Source: Oreohelix idahoensis
Lineage: Eukaryota > Mollusca > Gastropoda > Stylommatophora > Oreohelicidae
NCBI GenBank assembly: GCA_024509875.1
Contig: JAMPIV010010580.1
Coordinates: 124,001-188,000 of the forward strand
Direction of reading: 5' to 3'
DNA length: 64,000 bases
Shown here: positions 23,512 through 34,539 of the stretch, piece after piece
How positions within the stretch are numbered: position 1 is the first letter of the stretch
Layout of the letters: every line of letters starts with the position of its first letter
Notes under the pieces: model-generated
What the model was told of the DNA's origin: nothing
The model's database searches: none
The model's input: the letters and a program-made list of their open reading frames with translations, nothing else
Translations under genes and position numbers: made by a program

Positions 23512-23792
23512 TGGAGCCGCGGTAGCATAGTGGTTAGTGCACTGGCTTCCTAGCGCAGTGGTCTATGGTTCGATCCCCAGATGAGGCGGAAAAATTTTTA
23601 GGCCAAAAACGGCTCCTGGGTCGACCCAGCCCCAAATGGGTACCAGAGCTACTCTGGGAAGGTTAAGGCGGCCGGCGTGATGCCGACCACATCACCCCTC
23701 GTGTGCCGACGGTCAAGATAATATGGGCCTAACACCATATTCCCAATATGCCTCAATGGGCGTGTAACGGGTTCCTTTACCTTTTTTTTTTA
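23512..23792 (+). mobile_element. tRNA-derived SINE inserted in RNase H of element A
   Basis: The 5' head has pol III promoter boxes: an A-box-like TAGCATAGTGGTTAGTGCA and a B-box GGTTCGATCCC. The body is about 200 bp and ends in a T-rich tail (TTTACCTTTTTTTTTT). A 14-bp direct repeat ccatatcaaagata flanks it (23498-23511 and 23793-23806), the sign of target-primed insertion. A second 5' fragment of the same family is at 38329-38455, so this is a repeat family and not a tRNA gene. Confidence 0.88.
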
Positions 23793-23806
23793 CCATATCA
23801 AAGATA
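23793..23806. repeat. Target-site duplication of the SINE (right)
   Basis: A 14-bp copy of 23498-23511. The original element A sequence carries it once, inside the RNase H coding region. Confidence 0.85.
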
Positions 23807-25055
23807 GACATTCCTTTTCACTTGTTGAATAATTTTTTTCCGCCTTGTTCAACTTGCGGCTTACATAAGCGACTGGGTTCAATTCTCCATCTTGTGAGGA
23901 GGACCTTTGCAACAATGTAGCGCCTAGGCCCACATTGCTTGCGTCACTTCTCACGACAAATTCTTTATTCAAGTCAGGCAATTGCAATACTGGCCTGCTT
24001 GTGAGTTTTTCTTTAAACTCCTGGTAAGCCAATTCACACTGTGCGGACCAAATTATAGTATCAGGTTGACCTTTGCGAGTTAAATCCGTCAGTGGAGCAC
24101 ATATAGAGTTAAAATGTTTAATGTACTTTTGGTAGAAACCACACAACGACACGAAAGATCGCACATCTTTTTTTGTTTGTGGTCTATGCGCTTTTTTCAA
24201 TTTTTCCAGATTCTTGGGATCAGGGGTCATGCTACCCTGATGTACCGTGTGTCCCAAGAATTCCAACTCTTTACAACCAATACAACATTTTGTTGGCCTA
24301 GCGGTTAAGTTAGCCTCTCTGAGTCTATCAAACAGCATATTCAAAGAGGTAACGTGTTCCTCAAATGTTTCCGTAGCAATGAGGATATCATCCATAAAAT
24401 TCGAAATACATGGATTTTTCAGGGGATCCAGCAATTTTCGCATCATTCTAGAAAACACACTCGGGGCATTTTTCAACCCAAATGGTAACATGTTGAACTC
24501 ATAATGGCCTTCCGAGGTGCTGAAGGCTAAATAAGGTCGAACCTCCGGCTTAACGGGAATTTGGTAATAGCCTTTGCTAAGATCCACCTTAGAAAAATAT
24601 TTTGCCTTGTTCAGCCTGGCAAATAGTTGAGTAGTATCAGGTAATGGATCCACCTGACCTTCTGTGACAGCATTCAGTTTCCTGTAATCTATGCACAGTC
24701 TATGTTCTCCCGATGGTTTCTGCAACAAAACCACACAGGAACTATAAGGAGACTCACTGTGAGAAATAATCCCTTCTTGTAACAAATATTCAATCTCCTC
24801 TTTCAAAGCTTTTTCCTTAGCAAACGGAATAGAATAGGGCCTCATACAGATAGGTACTGGGTCTAGTAGTTTCATATCATATTCCAACAAATTTGTGTGC
24901 CCCGGTTTATCCGTTAACACCTCTATATGTTTCTCAAGGACCTGTTGAACCTTCTCCCTCTGTCCTTTTGTCAGGTGATTGCTGATCTTCACCTGGGCAA
25001 ACGTTTCACTGGGTTTCAGTGGATATTCGAATGAGGAGAGAGGGTCATTTTTCAT
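23807..25055 (-). pseudogene. Element A reverse transcriptase and start of RNase H
   Basis: Recognisable motifs in order: VLTDKPGHTNLLEYDM, HRLCIDYRKLNAVTEG, VDLSKGYYQIPVKPE, LPFGLKNAPSVFSRMM, the FMDD active site, GCKELEFLGHTVHQG, the connection domain, then RNase H (RSDASNVGLGATLLQ). It is in frame with the integrase C-terminal segment upstream but separated by one nonsense codon (TAA before MKNDPL, where D has a sense codon). The frame ends at KECLSLIW where the SINE entered. RT motifs are otherwise uninterrupted, so the domain decayed late relative to INT. Confidence 0.93.
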
Positions 25056-25460
25056 TTAGGTTGCGATAGACAAGGCCATTAAATGTGTTTCTTCCTGGAT
25101 TTGTCTGTCCAGATATTTCTTCAAAAGGTTCACATGATAGACTTTTTCCTTTCCCTTTTTGTCTATCTTGTAATTTGTTCTGGATACCTTTTCCAAAACT
25201 GTATATGGCCCTTGCCATCCGATCTGAAGTTTATTGTTGCTGCCTGGCAATAGAAGAAGCACCTTCTCCCCTACAGCAAGTTCCCTATCCTTAGCTTTTT
25301 TATTATAATAAGCAGCATGCTTTTTCCTGGCTTGTCTCAAATTATCATTTGCCAGTTTCCAACTAGTTTTTAAACGAGTGGTCAGTTCGTTCACATATTG
25401 ATATGATGAGGTAACAGTCTCCTCTGCCTTCTCATCTGTCCAGGTCCTTAACAAAGTTAC
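25056..25460 (-). pseudogene. Element A integrase C-terminal domain (GPY module)
   Basis: LLRTWTDEKAEE...SYQYVNELTTRLK...WQGPYTVLEKVSRTNYKI...YHVNLLKKYL aligns almost residue for residue with element D just after its integrase core. The GPY module follows the LLPGSNNKLQIGWQ stretch. The integrase core that should precede LLRTW is missing. Confidence 0.9.
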
Positions 25461-25960
25461 ATATGGACTTTTAATTTTTCTGACATAGTATTCATGGCAC
25501 CTGTCAGGTCCTTTACATTAGAAGCTTTGTTTTGCGGACGTTTCTTCCTTGTGTCATCACACAAGAATCTACCACTACCGATTCTTTTCCTGGGGTTGTC
25601 TCCCCTCAGGTTCAAATTCAAATTGAGAGAACTTCGCTCTCTTTTATCTTCCTCCAGTTTACATAAGTCCGACCGAGGGATTGTCGGCTTATCCTGGGGT
25701 ATAACAGTTCTTTGTACTCGCTGCATAGTGGCCATTGTAAAACATTCGAGTGAAGACTGTCTGTGAAAAGGGGGTTCCCATTCCCCTTGGTCAACATTAT
25801 TATAATTATTTTTCTTTCCAGGCCTAAGTTTGCCCCGTGGCGTGTCTAGGTCCTGATTCATTTTCCCACGTGTGGGTGTTCCCTCTTTATTTTCTGGCCC
25901 AGGTTTGCCATAATGCTTCTCTTGCATTTGGTTATTATTTTTCCACTCTGTGGAATTTTT
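25461..25960 (-). other. Unrelated open segment replacing the integrase core of element A
   Basis: Between the integrase zinc-binding remnant (FVEVCEQCSKK) and LLRTW, element D has about 550 bp carrying the DDE core. Element A has about 500 bp coding, without a stop until the junction, for a polar Lys/Arg/Asn/Pro-rich peptide (for example GKPGPENKEGTPTRGK and RGDNPRKRIGSGRF). No integrase residue is recognisable. It keeps the reading frame of the upstream part. Whether it is a captured host exon, a piece of another repeat or simply diverged sequence cannot be settled here. Confidence 0.6.
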
Positions 25961-26555
25961 CTTGCTGCACTGTTCGCAGACCTCGACAAATTTTCTTATG
26001 TCTTCAACTTCTCCGGGCCAGAAATATACAACAGATGTTCTTTGGCATGTGGTACCCATCTTCTGGTGTTCACCATCTAGAACATGTGTTTGTCTCATAA
26101 CTCGTGCCCTATATTTCGATGGCACTACTACCTGTCCACACCCGGATAATCCTGCTTTATCCGCCCTGCAAAGCAGTCCATCGTCCAAATAGAAGTCTCC
26201 TTTCCTAGGAGGGGTATGGAGTTTTTGGAGTTTCTCAAAACACGGCTTCAGTGACCTATCTTCAGCCTGTGCCTTTCTCCACTGTTTACGAGACATTGTT
26301 TTTGGTGGTTCCTCCTCCTTTCTAGGAGTCGACCTGACCTGAAGCGTGGCCATTACTACAGGTTTCCTTCTACAATTTTCGGTGTTATGGTTGTCCATCC
26401 TACACCGGCTACAATATAATCTACTTTGATGAAAAGGTTTTCTTTCATCATTCTTTCTGTCATTGAAATGTGAGGTTTTATTTTTAAAATCATTCCGAGG
26501 CCTATCAAAGTTCTGCTTATTTCTGTTATCAAATTTATTATGGTTTTGAGGAGCC
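25961..26555 (-). pseudogene. Element A Gag zinc knuckle joined to the integrase N-terminus
   Basis: A CCHC knuckle CSRCRMDNHNTENC (CX2CX4HX4C) is followed directly by sequence that in element D lies after the protease (VVMATLQVRS against VILATVQTRS), so the whole protease, about 400 bp, is deleted. The reading continues through RKAQAEDRSLKPCFEKLQ and a degraded HHCC region (YFWPGEVEDIRKFVEVCEQC). The first His region is diverged. Confidence 0.85.
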
Positions 26556-26805
26556 TTATACTGATCTACTGGTTTTTTTCTTGATACCAGCTACCTCTGC
26601 CCGGGCTGCCTGATACCTCTCAGCGACATTTATGATCTCACCCAGCCTCTCCGCGCCCTGTTCCATGAGAAATTTTCTCATGTCTGGAGCCATGGACTCT
26701 CTCATCTGTTCAATGAGTATCATCTCTTTGAGATCTTGGGTTTTCCCCCAAAGAAGCCCATTTCTCCATATACGTCTCACCCGACAGTAGCCTGGCATTC
26801 CTAAA
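26556..26805 (-). pseudogene. Element A Gag, C-terminal capsid part
   Basis: It contains GKTQDLKEMILIEQMRESMAPDMRKFLMEQGAERLGE and AERYQAARAEV, matching element D Gag around its residues 290-340. It is out of frame with the upstream Gag part because of the 83-bp insertion at 26806-26888. Confidence 0.9.
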
Positions 26806-26888
26806 TACATAGATTCGGGCCATAGATATTCTGAAGCAAGAACAATCTATTTCTAACCAAACACAGAATAGATCGCTGTAAACCTAGA
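26806..26888 (+). repeat. 83-bp fragment of element B LTR inside element A Gag
   Basis: The stretch is identical by eye to about 21140-21222 of the B 5' LTR, including two positions where the B 3' LTR differs (CATAGAT against CATATAT, CACAGAAT against CACAAAAT). It interrupts Gag exactly between codons that are adjacent in element D, with no visible target duplication and no LTR termini. It is therefore not a transposition product, but resembles filler DNA copied during break repair. 83 is not a multiple of 3, so it shifts the frame. Confidence 0.85.
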
Positions 26889-27626
26889 TTTCTTTCTATA
26901 AAACTCTCCGTTCTTTTCGTATCTTAATAGAAGAGCCTGCTTCAACATGTCATAGTTGTCTTGGTCATCCCTGCTTATTTTGGAAAACACTTCATAAGCT
27001 GTTCCCCGAAGACCCTGAGACAACTTTACACCCCATTTTTCTCTTTCTAACCCATAAGTAGTGGCTAATATTTCGTATCTGCTTAAATACGACTCAATGT
27101 CATCATCCTTTTCGACAAAGTAATCTAAATGGAACCCCATGGCTGATGAGGAGGCCCCCTGGCTTGCAGCTGAGTCGGAAGTGGATGGGCTAGTTCCATT
27201 TTCAGGAGCATGGCCTTGCAGCTCTAACTCCCTTAGTCGTATCTCATGCTCCCTCTGTAATCTTTTTTCGTCTGCTTCTGCTTCCCTCTGCAGTCGTTTT
27301 TCTTCTCTTTCTGCCTCCAATTTCCTTTCTTCTTTCTCTTTCTCAGCCTCAAGTTTCTTTTCCTCCAACTGCAGCCTCTTAATCTCAGCCTCCCTATCAG
27401 CCTCTAATTTCTTAGTCTCCCTAGCATCTTCTAATTGCAACCTCTTAATTTCTTTGTCAGCCTCAATTTGTAACTGTAATTTTCTTTCTTCTGCTATCTT
27501 CCTATCCTCCCTTTCAATATACTTGTTGCATTCTGAAGTTACATATTGGATCAAAGCTTGACCCTCCATGTTCATTTCTTTAGCAGTCTGAACAGCCGCA
27601 GATCGAAACTTGGCCAGATCTGCCAT
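26889..27626 (-). pseudogene. Element A Gag, N-terminal part
   Basis: ATG at 27626 (MADLAKFRSAAVQTAKEM), nearly the same start as element D. A coiled coil of KKLEAEKEKEERKLEAE-type blocks spans about residues 35-125, then a Ser/Ala linker and the capsid-like domain (LDYFVEKDDDIESYLSRYE, LSQGLRGTAYEVF, LLRYEKNGEFYRKK). It ends at the 83-bp insertion. In an intact element this would assemble the virus-like particle and bind RNA through the downstream knuckle. Confidence 0.92.
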
Positions 27627-27817
27627 TCTGATAAATGCAAAATGTTCTAACTAACTTTCTAAATAAGTATAAATTTATCTAATTAAATCTGGGTTCTGAC
27701 AGTTTCTTGACTTCCCAAATCTTGGGCAATAATGATTATGGGGATTCCCTTGGACAATAGAATGTTGTTTATGCTAAGACCCAGACCCCAATGTATGTAG
27801 TACTAGGAGAAATTCAG

Positions 27818-27835
27818 ATCCCGGACGAGCCCCCA
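27818..27835 (-). promoter_or_regulatory. Primer binding site of element A, tRNA-Pro type
   Basis: The minus strand reads TGGGGGCTCGTCCGGGAT, five bases inside the 5' LTR. This 18-mer is the well-known complement of the tRNA-Pro 3' end used by murine leukaemia viruses. It fixes the 5' LTR boundary at 27841 and the orientation of the element. Confidence 0.93.
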
Positions 27836-27840
27836 ATTTA

Positions 27841-30418
27841 TGTAGCAAAGTTAGATTTTGCTGGGGAGGTTATGATGGTATCCTAAAAGAATGAAATCCG
27901 TGTATGTATTTACCGTGTGAGGTCAAGCACATGTAGGCCCCTGACTCTATAAATGATGATGATGAATTATGTGCAGGGAACCTAACGCTACCTCCCTAGA
28001 TCTCACACGGTCTCTATGTTGGCTCTAGTGTATGGTGTATGATGTACCTAGTGTCTAGGGGAGAAATGAAATGATGGTACACAACACAAAAACACTTTAA
28101 GTTTCTATGAGGAAGTGAATAAAACCTGTGGTTAAGTTTTTCTTTAAATTAATTTTTTGTACAATTTATTTTGCCTGTCCAGTCATATCGTTTGGACAGG
28201 TCTTTAAAAATGAGGACAAGATAGTTTACATAAAAGAGTAACTAAAATTGTGTGGACAATCTGCCCAAATAACTAAAATGTTAATATATGTCTTTCCTGT
28301 TTGAAATGTTCACAGCTTAAACTTATTCTTCTAAGAGGGAGAGTCACTGTGTATGAGGGGCTGAAATGTCATCATACACCACAAAAGTCCTGAGTATGAC
28401 TTGAAATACCAAGGTTTATTTAAAACGAAACTGTCAGATGTACCCAGGTCCTTAACATATCACCTGGGGTTTCTTGTTGAAAGATAAGATATTGTGTAGT
28501 TGCAGAAATATCGATATCACATCACACGCCCAAGCTCCTGCTGTTATCTCTTGAAAAGCATACAAGAAATGTCGGAGACTTCTTGGCGTTATCGTCACTC
28601 CTCAGGTTTCCTGTCACCAGCTGGCAACAGGAAACAAAACCTCTGCAACAAAAGAACACCCTGGCCTTTTACATCTGATCACTTATTCTTTTATTTAATT
28701 TCATACGTGGGTATGGGGTCAGCCTCGCGTGCATTTCATGTGCACTCACCCCTAGCTTTACATGACTTCCACCTTGCTGTGACCACCCCTCAGGTCCCTA
28801 TGGCAGATACGCCACTGTACGTTTACATAGTTTTCCTCAATAATATAATGTGGGATAACCACATTTTCTTTTATATATTTTTCTCATCTTTTTCTTTTAT
28901 ATATATATATGCTTCAGGCATGTTGAACAGTGTTCATTGAACACGGAGGCTTACTAATATACTCTAATACAATAATATTCAAACATAATCATGACAACAT
29001 ATACATTAGTTAGATACATTTCAACGTGAGGACTCAACAATGTCTGCTCCCGGCACGTCCTTCACTTGTTCCCAATAGCAGTATCTAACTTTGGTAATGG
29101 GATTAAACATATTTAATTCATAAGCATCCTTATCACAAATCAAGAAATATAAACAAATGACGCTGACTTTGCAAAGAAATGGCCTCAGTTTCTTCTACTC
29201 CGTCCAGACTGTGAAATACTTATGTAGTTATTTAATTTACTTTTAAATTTATCACAGCTGTTCTCAGCGTATTTGAATAAAAAATACAGTTCAACTGGCA
29301 ATGAATAGTGAAAGCTTTTTGCTAATATTTAGTAGCACTAGCCAATCGAAAGCCTGCGACTACCAGAATTCAAATGCAGTTTTTTTTTCTTTTTGAAAAA
29401 CAAAAATAATTTCAAACATACTCTGCGTCTGGTAATCGATTGGCCAGTCCACTTTAGTTATGCCAATACAAAACGATGTTAGTTTTTGGTAACAATTTTC
29501 CTACCGCTCCCCTCTCCTCCTATACTCTTGTTACCCAAGCGAATTTGAATGTACCTCAATGCCTCCCTTCTAAGCCGGTGTCCCCACTAACGTTATGGAA
29601 AAAACAAGCAGGAACACCAGTCCGTCGGGTCGTGCGTCCGTAGACATTTAGTATTTTCTCAATAACTTGACAAATACTGGGACTATTATATTATTTCAAA
29701 CACATTCTGGCACAGTGGACTCTAAGCTATATTACCATATGATTTTTATAATCAGTTTCATTATGGTTTTAGGTTTTAAATTTTGTCACCGGTCATCGTC
29801 AATTAAATATTTTACACAAGACGGCCATCTTCCCCTCTCTTTCATCTCGCTAGCATGTATTTTTCAAATAACTAACTTGTTTTTGTGACGTCAGAAACAT
29901 TACCGCGAGGAGGCAATAAAATTGTCTGCGCGTTTTTGCCTTGGCTGGCTTTTTCGCAGTGTATATATATGCATGGCAGACTATCAAGCGAAGCGGGGTG
30001 TTGGCGTGGCGGGTTAAGAATTGGCGTTAATAATTTGTATTGTATCGTGTAACACTACCAAAAAATGTAAGAATCACTACTTATTACCAGCGTTAAAGTT
30101 GACAGAATACGTTAATTCAGACAGTAGTTGGCGGCACACTTCCGCCAAAGCGTTAATTATAAGTCTTGGCTGCAGAATGTATGCAGCAGATCTGGCAAAA
30201 AATGTTAAATATTGGTAGTACGTTTTCGAAACCGAAACTAAAACGCGTGTTAGATTTTTACCGTGGAGTCGTTCTATAGGCTTTAGCACTGCACAAAAGG
30301 CAGCGTGCCTGGCGTGTGAGATCATCACCGTCAGACACAATAGGGCTGGTTTATTTATTATCATTTTATGACTAAAATCTTACTGAAATGAGCGATTATT
30401 CTCGGAGATTTTACTACA
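27841..30418 (-). repeat. Element A 5' LTR (uninterrupted copy)
   Basis: The 2578-bp LTR is paired with 2277-3096 plus 21437-23195. In element orientation it starts TGTAGTAAAATC and ends TTTGCTACA. A minus-strand TATATATAC-containing stretch near 29960-29970 may be part of the promoter; this is unproven. Confidence 0.95.
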
Positions 30419-30423
30419 GTCTC
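30419..30423. repeat. Target-site duplication of element A (right copy)
   Basis: The sequence gtctc follows the right LTR terminus and matches 2272-2276. The pair shows that the whole span between them, nested elements included, came from one primary insertion. Confidence 0.93.
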
Positions 30424-31150
30424 CAGCTCCCTTCACCTTGTCTTGTTGGTCTCCCTATATTTATCTTACACTAGGTAATCTAGATCAAGGACTACCTTGT
30501 AATACTGTTAACAGGTTTCCTCAATGTGCGTCCTATCCATTGCCAGCGTCACCTTCTCATCTACCGATAAACTTGTTCGAACATTCGAGGTGCCATATCT
30601 GGAGCTTGTCCTAACAGAAAAAGAAAGGAGAGTCAGCAACCCAGAGTCATTTCTCTGGGCTTGCGTCAAGAGCCTCCTTATCAACGGACCTTCTGTGTTG
30701 GATGGCTGAGTTGAATTATTTTCTATACTTGACATGTACATCGTTGCTGAAGTTTTTGTGGCCTCAAGTTTCTACAAGTAGGGTAGCCGGCCTCATGCCC
30801 AACCCTCCTTAGTCGCCGCTTACGACATGCATGGTTGTAGCGAAACGGGCAAGACACTCTGGAACTGCCCCTTAAACTAGTGTCTTTATGATAAATTTTG
30901 AATCGCACACCGAAAGGACAAATTCTTTTTGGAATTTGAACAGCAACTACAAATACATGTAATTATGCCAGTGGGAAATCATTATCTTTGGTAATTGACG
31001 AGGAACTCATGATTGTGTCGGGAATATCGCACAACAGCATTGAAATCCCACGAAAGTTACAAGTAAGAAAGTGAACTCAGGCGCGGACCTCTGAGAAGAC
31101 ATGGGTTAGATCTAGATTGGGTATATAAGCCCGCTCAGATTCAATTCTAG

Positions 31151-31221
<71 letters not shown>

Positions 31222-31850
31222 CTCAACGTCATCACACCTAAAGGTCTTTTGTATTTGGACATGCGCCCTAATATAATCGACTAAGCCGAATGGGATGCGC
31301 CTCACCAAAAAGAGGCAAAAAGTTTTTTTTTTTTTTTAAAGTATGTACTCTCATAATGTCATAGCTGAAAAGACGTACAGCGGACTGACACGCGCTTGTC
31401 GAAGCCACATAGCCACAGCCTATAGCTGAGAAAAGCAAAACTGACCTGCTTGTGAGCAGACGCATTAGTGATAAGCTCAAATTCGTAAAACTGTGTCTGA
31501 ATGGTATGTTAAACTTGTATTAAGCGTTGGGTTACAAGTATTTTGGTTTATGTAAATTGCTGTAATAACTAATATTTTTTTTAAATGTTAGCATTGACTT
31601 TGAATTGACCTGCTGATATCTTAATCTTGGTATTCTAATTCCTGTGCTGATAACAGAAATTGGTTTCCAAACTGAATATAACCTGGAAAATCATGAACAG
31701 CAAGACGCAGCTAGAAGTTAATTTTAATCAGAATCGACGTCATTGCACTCTGTGCAAACCCATAGGTGCTCAGTCTCCCTTAGAAAATGTCGAAGAGTAT
31801 GAATGCTAATTGTTTCTGTTGCGCACTGGTTGTATGCACGGCGGATGCGT
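30424..31850. other. Right flank of element A, no gene
   Basis: No supported ORF. A segment at about 30782-30862 (GTCGCCGCTTACGACATGCATGG) resembles a motif I associate with conserved SINE central domains, but I cannot verify this. An AT dinucleotide run occupies about 31152-31220. The remainder is unclassified. Confidence 0.5.
31152..31220. repeat. (AT)n microsatellite
   Basis: About 69 bp of uninterrupted TA/AT dinucleotides. The length is likely polymorphic or uncertain in an assembly. Confidence 0.95.
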
Positions 31851-31859
31851 CCTCTCATA

Positions 31860-32560
31860 CGTCAATCCCTGCTGGTCTTACGTTTGATGCCAAATTCCAG
31901 CAGTCTTAGCCTTGATTCATCGATTGCGGTGTCATTCTCTAATAGACGAACATGAATTGCCCTCAGCATTTCTTCCTTATCCACGGCCAATGCACCTTAA
32001 ATGGGTGCTCTTGACGCTAATCTGTCAGCTCTTTCATTGCCACGTACCCCGGCATGACCAGGACATTAGATCCATATCAGTTATTGAAGATTCGATGCTT
32101 CTTTGGAAGTTTTCCATTCATGTCGAAGCCAGCCATTTTGGACCTTTCGAAGCATGGATTGTGAATCTCATACAATAACTGCCTTTGTTAATAAAGTCTC
32201 AGACAGCCATCTTAAGGCAGCAGTAACTGCCTTTACCTCCATTCTCATGCTGGAGGTTGTTATTATGTAAGCCCTGCTATGTTCAGCGACGGTTCTGTCC
32301 TTTACTCTAGCAGAGAAGCCCTACCCTGATTTATTACCACAGATTACAAACCCATCAGTGTACACAACGGCATCATCATCCCCAGCATTATCATTTATAA
32401 GCTGATCAATTTCCAGCTCTGCTCTCCTATTGGCCCAAGTTCTGCATTCTCTACCAAGGCTGATGATGACTTGCTGGTAGTTCATCTAGCTCTCATCTGA
32501 CTTACTCCACTCTTCTCCCTTGAATATATTTTCAACTGGGGTCACCTGTCTAACAGTCTC
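31860..32560 (-). pseudogene. RNase H domain remnant of a non-LTR retrotransposon
   Basis: The minus strand, reading across several stops and frameshifts, gives VVYTDGFVICGNKSG (first RNase H Asp region), RVKDRTVAEHSRAYI, SMRMEVKAVTAALRWL (the Glu of the active site lies in MEVKA), DSQSMLRKVQNGWLRHEW, and PGHAGVRGNERADRLAS near 32000-32062. These are the ordered motifs of the RNase H domain found in several invertebrate LINE clades, at the C-terminus of ORF2. RT is not seen upstream. The copy is old: I count at least four in-frame stops. Confidence 0.88.
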
Positions 32561-34539
32561 CTCTGCCTGCGCCATCCATGACATCCCCCTCTTTATTCTC
32601 GCTCCTTTGATGTCAGCTATGTTCCCATGCAGGGGATGCCTTTTGTCTGTGGTTACTTGTATTTAGGCTTTTACCTGGGCCATCGTATATCTGGATCTAA
32701 TTGACAGCAATCCAAGCAGGACGGTGCAATACTACCTATAACAGCTCACAGTCCTTTTCATAGCTTAGCTTTTACATGCTGAATGCCAAAGAGTTAATCT
32801 TCTTCTTCCACTGCTTCTTCACTTCCTTCGTTTCTTTCGTTCAATTAAAAATTTCGTTGATGTAATATCTTTAACGTGAAACCACTTTTGGTACAACTTA
32901 GGACCAAAGGGAAGTAATCAAGACAAAATTCAGAAAAATTGGTAAATGATATCTATAGTCTACCGATGTACTTTATTGAATGTATAACGTACTTCTTTGA
33001 CTGACATGACCATGGCATCATGGACTGTGTTGTCTAAATGATGATTCTGATCAGTAGTGGCCCGTCATCATCGGAGGATCGTTTTGGTGTTAGGAAACAG
33101 TTATCATTATCTGTGCATATGTTTCAGGTTCTTATCAGTCACAACAAAAGCTTCTGATAAGAAGCATAACAGACTGCAGTGTGCGATTCAATGACCACCT
33201 CTGCAAACGCCGGATAGTACAATTGTGGGTACCTGCCTAGGTGAATTAAGTATCTTGGACATCAACACGTGATGTATGACGAGAAGTGTTTGCTGTGAAA
33301 GGACCTGAATTAGATAAGTACTCATTACTTTGAAGAAACAAGATCCAGAAGTCACCAATTGCCCGAAATGATGAACAAAGACATTGACACCTTATAATTT
33401 TCCAACTTGTGATTTGTGTAAATACATATCTGCAATCTTTACCAAACTTCTATTTTAATTAATAAATGTACAGATATATTTTATAAATCGCAGTTGATTG
33501 ATTTTGTTTAAATTCCAGTTTCTTGTTGAAATTGTGTTATTGTGTGGAAATTAAGAGAATTATTTAACATTTAAATTGGTAGGGATAATTAACGAGCTGC
33601 ATTTCACACCAACTATTACTAGAGACACCCTTGGAGCATAGGATAAGTCTAGCGAGAAGGATGACTTACTTGACAGCTCTCTTCTACTGCTACCATCTAG
33701 GACTGTGCAGTTAACTACCTGGCATGTCCTGTGCCATCCCTACCACTAGTTCACCGTTCTCTTTCTCCATTTCTGGAAACTACTTTCTATTATTTTCTAT
33801 TCTTCCATCTCTCCACATTGGTAGATTTGGAATATTCTATTATATGTTCCCTTTCGGGCCCCGGTGATTCACGGGTGTGTTTAATTCACCATTATAATCA
33901 TTCCGCCTCTACTAATATCCTTCCCGTAGTTTTCCAAAACGATGCGCGGAACCGCAGGGTTTCGCGGAACACAGTTTGAGAAACGCTGGATCAAAATTTT
34001 CAATGTGGTAGATAAAATAACTATGCACAGACTATTAATACAACACATATGTAATAATGGTAGATCAAATAAATATGCTAAAGCGCCACAGACAGTTATA
34101 TACGTTAACATAAGTTCTAGCAGATCAAGTAAATGTGTTTTGGTTCTGTAGACTATTAAACAACTACGGTCATGGAAGAGAGAAGAACAGTCTATCCAAG
34201 AGCAATCTGTCAACTACGCCCCTTCTTTCTACTAGTCAAGTACGAAAGCAGATAATAAGGGCTTAAAGAATATGAAATGGGAAGGTCCTCTGATAACATT
34301 TATGGAATGTTGTCTAGTCCTATCAATAACAATGATAACAGAATGCACACCCCTGCAAAAACTAATCCAAACTACGGAAATTATTACACTTTAGCTGTAG
34401 GTAATAGCTCGAGATTACTATAGTAGGGAACTTCTCACTCACATTGCACGGTCATCCACCTATATTATAGTATGTTATACCAATATTAAACTCTGCAGCG
34501 CATTTAATCTGTGACATAGAACGTTGCATGTCACTAAGA
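32561..34539. other. AT-rich stretch without a supported gene
   Basis: No ORF with recognisable features. At about 33940-33990 a sequence rich in GCGGAACC ends in GTTTGAGAAACGCTG, resembling the right terminus of hAT-like MITEs such as the one at 53397-54026. I could not find its left end. Confidence 0.5.

Larger units (their letters stand above)
2277..30418 (-). mobile_element. Element A: Gmr1-like Ty3/gypsy retrotransposon, degenerate, with nested insertions
   Basis: The element has LTRs of 2579 bp (left, interrupted) and 2578 bp (right), TG...CA ends and a 5-bp target duplication gtctc at 2272-2276 and 30419-30423. Without element B (and one copy of B's target duplication) it is about 9.8 kb. 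The internal part (23196-27840) reads on the minus strand as Gag, remnant INT, RT and RNase H, so INT precedes RT. It is dead: the protease is deleted, the INT core is replaced by unrelated sequence, Gag carries an 83-bp insertion, a SINE splits RNase H, and there is a nonsense codon before RT. The LTRs differ at about 12 sites in the first 820 bp by eye (about 1.5%), the most of the three nested elements, which agrees with A being the oldest. Its proteins are closest to those of element D. Confidence 0.95.

Noticed and set aside
23512..23600. A tRNA gene
   Set aside because: A and B boxes are present, but there is no proper cloverleaf, the transcript would run into a SINE body, and a second truncated copy exists at 38329.
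25461..26398. An independent 313-codon gene on the minus strand
   Set aside because: Both ends align with element D Gag and integrase, so the frame is a rearranged part of element A. Only the middle is unexplained.
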